This document shows positions 58,559 to 64,000 of a stretch of DNA of 64,000 bases, piece by piece. The position numbers were made by a program, and so were the translations under genes. Position 1 is the stretch's first letter, and the number at the start of each line of letters is the position of its first letter. The notes below the pieces were generated by a model. It made no database searches, was not told where the DNA came from, and saw only the letters and a program-made list of their open reading frames with translations. This DNA comes from Zanthoxylum bungeanum (lineage: Eukaryota; Streptophyta; Magnoliopsida; Sapindales; Rutaceae): contig SKCR01023354.1 in NCBI GenBank assembly GCA_019454045.1, forward strand, positions 1-64,000, given 5' to 3'.

Positions 58559-58860
58559 TCAACTTTGGTCGACCTCAAAAATCGAATGGTCTATGTACAC
58601 ACTGAGATAGCCTTCTTTCACCAAGTCTTCCACCTGCTCCTGCAGGTCTCTACACTCATTTATAACATGTCCCCTTACGTTATGGTAGATACAGTATGCC
58701 CTACTATTTCCCTCCTCAATCGGGAACCTCCTCAAATTAGGCTCGGCCAACAGACCTTTATCTTGGATTTCCCGAACTATCAAGTGAAATCCCTGACGAT
58801 CGGTGATTTCCATCTTCTGCCATCGTCTTACTACGCGAGCTGCTTTTTGTTGAGTTCCCC
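58559..58860 (-). pseudogene. Tat-type Gag 3' fragment (copy 1)
   Basis: The minus-strand frame includes SRAYCIYHNVRGHVINECRD and LQEQVEDLVKEGYL. This resembles the CX3HX4HX4C region followed by LKxQIExLIRxGxL found near the end of Tat/Ogre-type Gag. It lies directly after the primer site, so the N-terminal part of gag is deleted. The long frame continues to 58942 through the LTR, which is not coding. Confidence 0.75.
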
Positions 58861-58875
58861 ACAGACGGCGCCAAC

Positions 58876-59635
58876 TGTTGACGGTGGATTTTGGTCTCAG
58901 GGTAATATTGGAATATTTACTCCCGAGATAATCCTCCCTCAATAGTGAATTTGTTTGGTTATGGGGGAACCAAAAGCAAACTTAGCAAAAGACAGATAAA
59001 TACGCCAATCGACAAAGAGATTTAACGTGGTTCGGCGGATCGGGTCCAACCTACGTCCACAGGCACAGAACGGGTGATAGTTTTTTTACTGAAATATGCT
59101 TGCTCTCATATCTCTTGTGTTTACAAGTCTGATCGTAATGATCTTGATCTTGATTCTGATGCTCATTCTGCTCTCAACTCTCAATGCTCTCAACTCATTT
59201 TCCTTATGCACACTCTACCCTTATATTTATAATAGTGTAGAAATCAGATTCCTTCTCCTACAAGAATTTCCTATTTGAAACAATTTCCTTTTCCCATAAG
59301 GATTCCTAATTGAAACTATATTCACTTCTTATACCCTATTAGAATAGGATAACTTATCTCCTTATCCAATAGGATAACTTATCTCTGGAACATATCTCGA
59401 TATCTGGTCGGTCTTCATGAGGTCGGTCATGATAGTCATTTGAACTAAGAATGTTGATGTCGATCTGATAATGCCCGGTCATCCGATCTCAAGTGGTCGG
59501 GTTACCGTTCATAAGTGCTCGGCCCCAACCTCGTGTGGTCGGGTCGGTATTAGTGGTCTCGATCGAGAAAGGAATTACATTTTTACCCCCTGTCGTGCTG
59601 CTTAAATATCATAGTGCTTAAAAACACCATCAACA
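58876..59635 (-). repeat. LTR B of the tandem gypsy array (shared)
   Basis: 760 bp, same ends as LTR A. A reversed primer site (ACAGACGGCGCCAAC) adjoins its left side and a reversed purine tract (TCTATCCCCTAGTT) its right side. It therefore serves as 5' LTR of one unit and 3' LTR of the next. Confidence 0.92.
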
Positions 59636-59866
59636 TCTATCCCCTAGTTCTCGGTATCAACGAGTTTGCGAGTTGATGCCGGGAACTATAAAAAAAGATG
59701 GTGTGCCGATGAATCCGTCGGTGGTCACTCCAGGAACCGCAGAGAAAAATGCCTTGGCTGTAAATCTGGTCCTTCCTGCCACCTTCATGTGCTAAGTCAA
59801 CGAGGATCCCGATATCTACCCGTGGAGAAAATACTTTGCCCTTATACTGATGATGATCGACTCGGT

Positions 59867-60500
59867 GGGACGTAACCCGACCCCCAGACCAATAGAGAGC
59901 CGACCATGGGGGAGATGCTCCGATCCCATGCCGATGATAAGTCTCTCGGTGGGACGTATCCCGACCCCGAGCTGAAGAAAGACTTGGCTCTAGGGGAATA
60001 TTACATCCCCAGTCCAAAGAAGCCGACTCGGTGGGACATAACCCGACCCCGAGCTAAAAGAAAGACTTGGCTCTGGGGGAATGTTACATCCCTAGTCCAA
60101 AGAAGCCGACTCGGTGAGACGTAACCCGACCCCGAGCTAAAAGAAAGACTTGGCTCTGGGGGAATGTTACATCCCCAGACCAATAGAGGGTCGACCATGG
60201 GGGAGATGCTCCGATCCCATGCCGATGATAAGTCTCTCGGTGGGACGTATCCCGACCCCGAGCTAAAGAAAGACTTGGCTCTGGAGGAATATTACATCCC
60301 CAGTCCAAAGAAGCCGACTCGGTGGGACGTAACCTGACCCCGAGCTAAAAGAAAGACTTGGCTCTGGGGGAATGTTACATCCCCAGTCCAAAGAAGCCGA
60401 CTTGGTGGGACGTAACCCGACCCCGAGCTAAAAGAAAGACTTGGCTCTGGGGGAATGTTACATCCCCAGTCCAAAGAAGCCGACTCGGTAGGACGTAACC
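59867..60500. repeat. 83-bp repeats with a variant unit (array 2)
   Basis: This is the second copy of the 83-bp/124-bp repeat region, in the same order as 56980-57720 but with a different unit count. It begins with a fused, shortened unit near 59867. Confidence 0.85.
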
Positions 60501-60597
60501 CGACCGCGAGCTGAAAGAACAAGTGGCCTCGGTGGAACGAAGTCCAGCCCCGAATCGAATAAACAAGCGGCCTCGGCGGAACGAAATCTAGCCCCGA

Positions 60598-61133
60598 GCC
60601 GAAAAGAGACATCGGTCTCGGCGGTACAAGAGCAGACCCGAGCCGGAAAGAGACATCAATCTCGGCGGTACAAGGGCAGACCCGAGCCGGAAAGAGACAT
60701 CAGTCTCGGCGGTACAAGAGCAGACCCGAGCCGGAAAGAGACATTGGTCTCGGCGGTACAAGAGCAGACTCGAGCCGGAAAGAGACATCGGTCTCGGTGG
60801 TAGAAGAGCAGACCCGAGCCGGAAAGAGACATCGGTCTCGGCGGTACAAGAGCAGACCTGAGCCGGAAAGAAACATCGGTCTCGGCGGTACAAGAGCAGA
60901 CCTGAGCCGGAAGGAGACATCGGTCTTGGCGGTACAAGAGCAGACCCGAGCCGGAAAGACACATCGGTCTCGGAGGTACAAGAGCAGACCCGAGCCAGAG
61001 AGAGACATCGGTCTCGGCGGTACAAGAGCAGACCCGAGCCGGAAAGAGACATCGGTCTCGGCGGTACAAGAGCAGACCCGAGCCGAAAAGAAACATCGGT
61101 CTCGGCGGTATAAGAGCACACCCGAGCCGTAAA
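60598..61133. repeat. 44-bp tandem array, about 12 copies (array 2)
   Basis: Same 44-bp unit as array 1 with about two fewer copies, so the array length varies between the two internal regions of one tandem structure. Confidence 0.95.
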
Positions 61134-61333
61134 AAAAATATTAAAACCATTGTGTGGGTCCTAACAAACAAGCATAATCAAATGTCAAACTAAGACAGAA
61201 GAGGTCTTACTCACCTTTTTGGGATCCGTTGCCTTTCTTGCAACTCTACAAGGGTCACTATAAGAGAGGCTCTTCTTAATACATCCTCTCTGCATCTCAG
61301 TATTCCACGCATCCGACCGGATGACTTCCGCTA

Positions 61334-61635
61334 TCAACTTTGGTCGACCTCAAAAATCGAATGGTCTATGTACACACTGAGATAGCCTTCTTTCACCAAG
61401 TCTTCCACCTGCTCCTGCAGGTCTCTGCACTCATTTATGGCATGTCCCCTTACGTTATGGTAGATACAATATGCCCTACTATTTCCCTCCTCAATCGGGA
61501 ACCTCCTCAAATTAGGCTCGGCCAAAAGACCATTATCCTGGATTTCCCGAACTATCAAGTGAAATCCCTGACGATCGGTGATTTCCATCTTCTGCCATCG
61601 TCTTACTACGCGAGCTGCTTTTTGTTGAGTTCCCC
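61334..61635 (-). pseudogene. Tat-type Gag 3' fragment (copy 2)
   Basis: It is nearly identical to 58559-58860, with the same C/H pattern (YCIYHNVRGHAINECRD). It adjoins a primer site with one change (ACAGACGGCGGCAAC at 61636-61650). The same deletion of the gag N-terminus is present, so it predates the tandem duplication. Confidence 0.75.
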
Positions 61636-61650
61636 ACAGACGGCGGCAAC

Positions 61651-61998
61651 TGTTGACGGTGGATTTTGGTCTCAGGGCAATATTGGAATATTTACTCCCG
61701 AGACAATCCTCCCTCAATAGTGAATTTATTTGGTTATGGGGGAACCAAAAGCAAACTTAGCAAAAGACAGATAAATACGCCAATCGACAAAGAGATTTAA
61801 TGTTGTTCGGCGGATCGGGTCCAACCTACGTCCACAGGCACAGAACGGGTGATAGTTTTTTTTACTGAAATATGCTTTCTCTCCTATCTCTTGTGTTTAC
61901 AAGTCTAATCGTAATGATCTTGATCTTGATTCTGATGCTCATTCTGCTCTCAATTCTCAATGCTCTCAACTCCTTTTCCTTATGCACACTCTACCCTT
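61651..61998 (-). repeat. LTR C, truncated
   Basis: This is the first 348 bp of the LTR, ending at CACTCTACCCTTCT, where LTRs A and B continue with ATATTTATAATAG. The join to the Athila-like fragment at 61999 is not a normal element end, so a deletion or rearrangement happened here. Confidence 0.88.
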
Positions 61999-62710
61999 CT
62001 ATTGAAGAACAAAAAGATAAGCATCTTTAAAAAGAGTGGGCAAAAACAAACCTGATTGTAGGACTTTGGCTGCAGTTTTGTTTCCGCTGAAGTGTCTGTC
62101 ATATGGTGATGAATGACGGTGCTGGAAAACACTGTTGACCTCCTCTTGTGGAACACACCGTCTCAATAATTGATCAGCACACCCTTTTGAATAGGTACGG
62201 CTCATCCCAGACATAGTGCTTGACTTCTTTGAAGAATTTCTTCCGTTGCTTAGTTGTCCATTCCAACGGCCATTTTCCTGACACAATGTAGTTGACATAG
62301 TCAGCATACCAAGGGGCATCTTGTTGTCTCATGGCAAACAGCTGTTCATCTGGAAAAGTTTCTTTGATTGACAGATCTTTACCAGCTGTTTCTCCATTCT
62401 CGAGCCTCGATAGATGATCTGCCATTTGGTTTTCTGTCCCTTTCCTGTCTCGAATATCGACGTCAAATTCTTGCAGAATGATCTGTGTAGACCACCACTT
62501 TAGGACCCAGCAGATAGGATCAGAATTTGTCAAAAGCGTACACAACTGCGAGCAACTCTTTTTCAATGGTTGTGTAGTTGAGTTGAGCTTCATTCAAAGT
62601 TCTGCTGGAGTAGTAAATGGTGTGGAAAATCTTTATTTTGCGTTGTCCCAAAACTGCACCTACAGCAAAATCATTAACATCACACATTACTTCAAATGGA
62701 AGGGTCCAGT
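61999..62710 (-). pseudogene. Athila-like RNase H and integrase N-terminus fragment
   Basis: On the minus strand it reads LPFEVMCDVNDFAVGAVLGQ, TIYYSSRTLNEAQLNYTTIE, KELLAVVYAFDKF. This is the RNase H core of gypsy elements, with TTIEKELLAVVYAFDKF conserved. After it the frame is broken, and a segment between the YTDHS motif and LQEFDVDIRDRKG is missing. The end ENQMADHLSRLE, the WYADYVNYIVSGKWP segment and the start of the integrase zinc-binding part follow in another frame. It is cut at both ends, by LTR C on the left and a copia LTR on the right. Confidence 0.88.
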
Positions 62711-64000
62711 TGTTGGATAATATGACCCATAGCTTCACTATTTGTACAGATCACGGTGTTGTTGTACAAATTAACTATGTGACAAGGAAATTGCACTCTC
62801 ATCATTTGTGATTAAATCACCATAGATGTATAAATGAAGAGAGGTCCATATGATTAGTTCCTGGATTGAGATGATATGAGACAGTATCAGTCCACGAAGG
62901 ATTAATCATTAAATATCCCTAGCCGGAGTATTATCGAGACAGGACATCGATAATGCGGAATAGGCTAGTATTGCACTTGTGCGCGTTGTGAGGGCACAAC
63001 GGCATAGTTCTCATATATTTAAGTATTGGATACTTATGCAAGTGCGATAGGAGGTTGTGTTTCACCGATGGTATGGGAAACAGCTTCGCTCTGGATAGAC
63101 CCCTCGGAATCCCATTGGTATTATGACTTTGTGTCTATGGGAGGCCAAAATCAAGGTAGGTGTGTATAGTCTTAACCTGAGACTTACAATCGCTAATACT
63201 TGCGATAATCGGTAGACTTTGGTCTTGGTGGTACAGGCTTTAAACCGGTTCTGCGTACACCGCTTCTGGGTTTATCAGAGAGTCGTAGTGTATTGGGTGT
63301 GATGTCGAGACGGAAGTATCACTTCAGTCATAGTGGAGATGATGTCACTGCAGGATACGGTATTAGTCTCTTAAGTGCTGGCCGGCCATCGGGATATTAT
63401 GACAAGGTCATGTATATCCGATTATAGAGACTAGTTACCAGACATTTGACATGTGCTTCGGACGGGGTAGACACTTATCCAGCCCCAGCCCTAGCACGGA
63501 CTATCCGATATTGGGCTGATATACACAATACTACTACGTATACTACGCTTGATACAGATCTATATATTCCTGTAAGAATATTTCTGGAGAATTGGGTAGG
63601 CATGGCGCTTTGCTAGAAGCCAACCTTGTCTTGTAAATCGGTATAAACGTAGTACGAGGTACTTACGTGTTCGGATAATCCGACGACCGTATTTACTGCC
63701 AACATATCCGGATATCTCATGGGTCGCTTCCTGAAGATTCACCGATGATGTATAACTCGCACTATAATTAATCTGGGATAATTAGAAGAGAAGAGAAAAT
63801 TAATCTGGGATTAATTGCGGAGATTTTTTATCTGGGATAAATATTAATTAAAGAGAGAGAACGATTAATTTGGAATTAATCGATAAAATTAATATATTCG
63901 ATATATTAACGAAATTGGATTTCGACGCGGAATTAAAATTAGATTTTAATTCGGGCGAACGAATTAATTTAGAATTATTCGTTAGCGACGTGAATAGTGA
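62711..64000 (+). repeat. LTR of copia family, insertion 8 (cut by window end)
   Basis: It starts TGTTGGATAATATGACCC in plus orientation and includes the conserved central block and the start of the dyad series (63760-64000). Left flank CCAGT. The end is beyond the window, so whether it is a solo LTR or part of an element is unknown. Confidence 0.88.

Larger units (their letters stand above)
55971..61998 (-). mobile_element. Tandem LTR-internal-LTR-internal-LTR of a Tat-type gypsy element
   Basis: Three LTR copies lie at 55971-56730 (760 bp), 58876-59635 (760 bp) and 61651-61998 (truncated), with internal regions 56731-58875 and 59636-61650. LTR ends are TGTTGACGG and CCATCAACA. On the minus strand each right-hand LTR is followed by GTTGGCGCCGTCTGT, a primer site of the kind used by Tat-type gypsy elements, and each left-hand LTR is preceded by a purine tract. 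The interior has only a gag 3' fragment and tandem arrays. The shared middle LTR suggests unequal recombination between copies rather than two insertions. Confidence 0.9.

Noticed and set aside
58565..58945. Plus-strand 126-codon ORF, repeated at 61340-61720
   Set aside because: It lies opposite the Gag fragment with the C/H knuckle pattern and has no recognisable domain; conservation follows from the recent duplication.
60588..61171. Frames of 177, 171 and 139 codons
   Set aside because: Same artefact in the second 44-bp array.

Overview
The window is nuclear DNA of a flowering plant, probably a eudicot. It is AT-rich and almost entirely transposable elements (TEs) nested in one another. 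The only recognisable host locus is a decayed, intron-containing copy of SERRATE (SE), the C2H2 zinc-finger factor of plant miRNA processing. I found no tRNA, rRNA, CRISPR array or prokaryotic feature.

Layout. 1-6194, 12597-20151, 21092-30801, 36606-38656, 46103-55970 and 62711-64000 belong to one high-copy Ty1/copia family with LTRs of about 2 kb (TGTTGG...CCAACA), a tRNA-Met-type primer site and a 2 kb untranslated leader. Eight insertions are visible: one complete with TSD AACGC, one solo LTR with TSD GAGGG, the rest cut by the window edge or by later insertions. Only the copy at 17053-20151 keeps an open reverse transcriptase/RNase H frame. The other copies with pol sequence share the same deletions, which suggests a non-autonomous lineage. 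6195-12591 is a Ty3/gypsy (Athila/Tat-like) element with TSD ATATT. It carries a gag remnant and, where pol should be, an intronless LOG-like cytokinin-activating-enzyme sequence. 30878-32028 is the 3' end of a second copia family.

The SE remnant runs from 32174 to about 46077 on the plus strand. Its introns hold two nested hAT-like MITEs (32835-33597 containing 33127-33448), a gypsy-derived element with TSD GTGTT (34672-39092) that contains the solo LTR, and a hAT-like element with TSD ATTGTTGC (39587-43473) that contains a non-autonomous LTR element with TSD CTTCC (40126-43429). That last element holds a 112-bp near-perfect hairpin. SE has lost central exons and carries two frameshifts and a nonsense codon, and a 10-kb copia element sits in a downstream intron.

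55971-61998 is an LTR-internal-LTR-internal-LTR tandem of a small Tat-type gypsy element with 44-bp and 83-bp satellite-like arrays. 61999-62710 is an Athila-like RNase H/integrase fragment.

The target-site duplications order the insertions. Nothing here forms a co-operating pathway. The main interest is the captured LOG gene, the architecture of the non-autonomous copia lineage and the dismantled SE locus.
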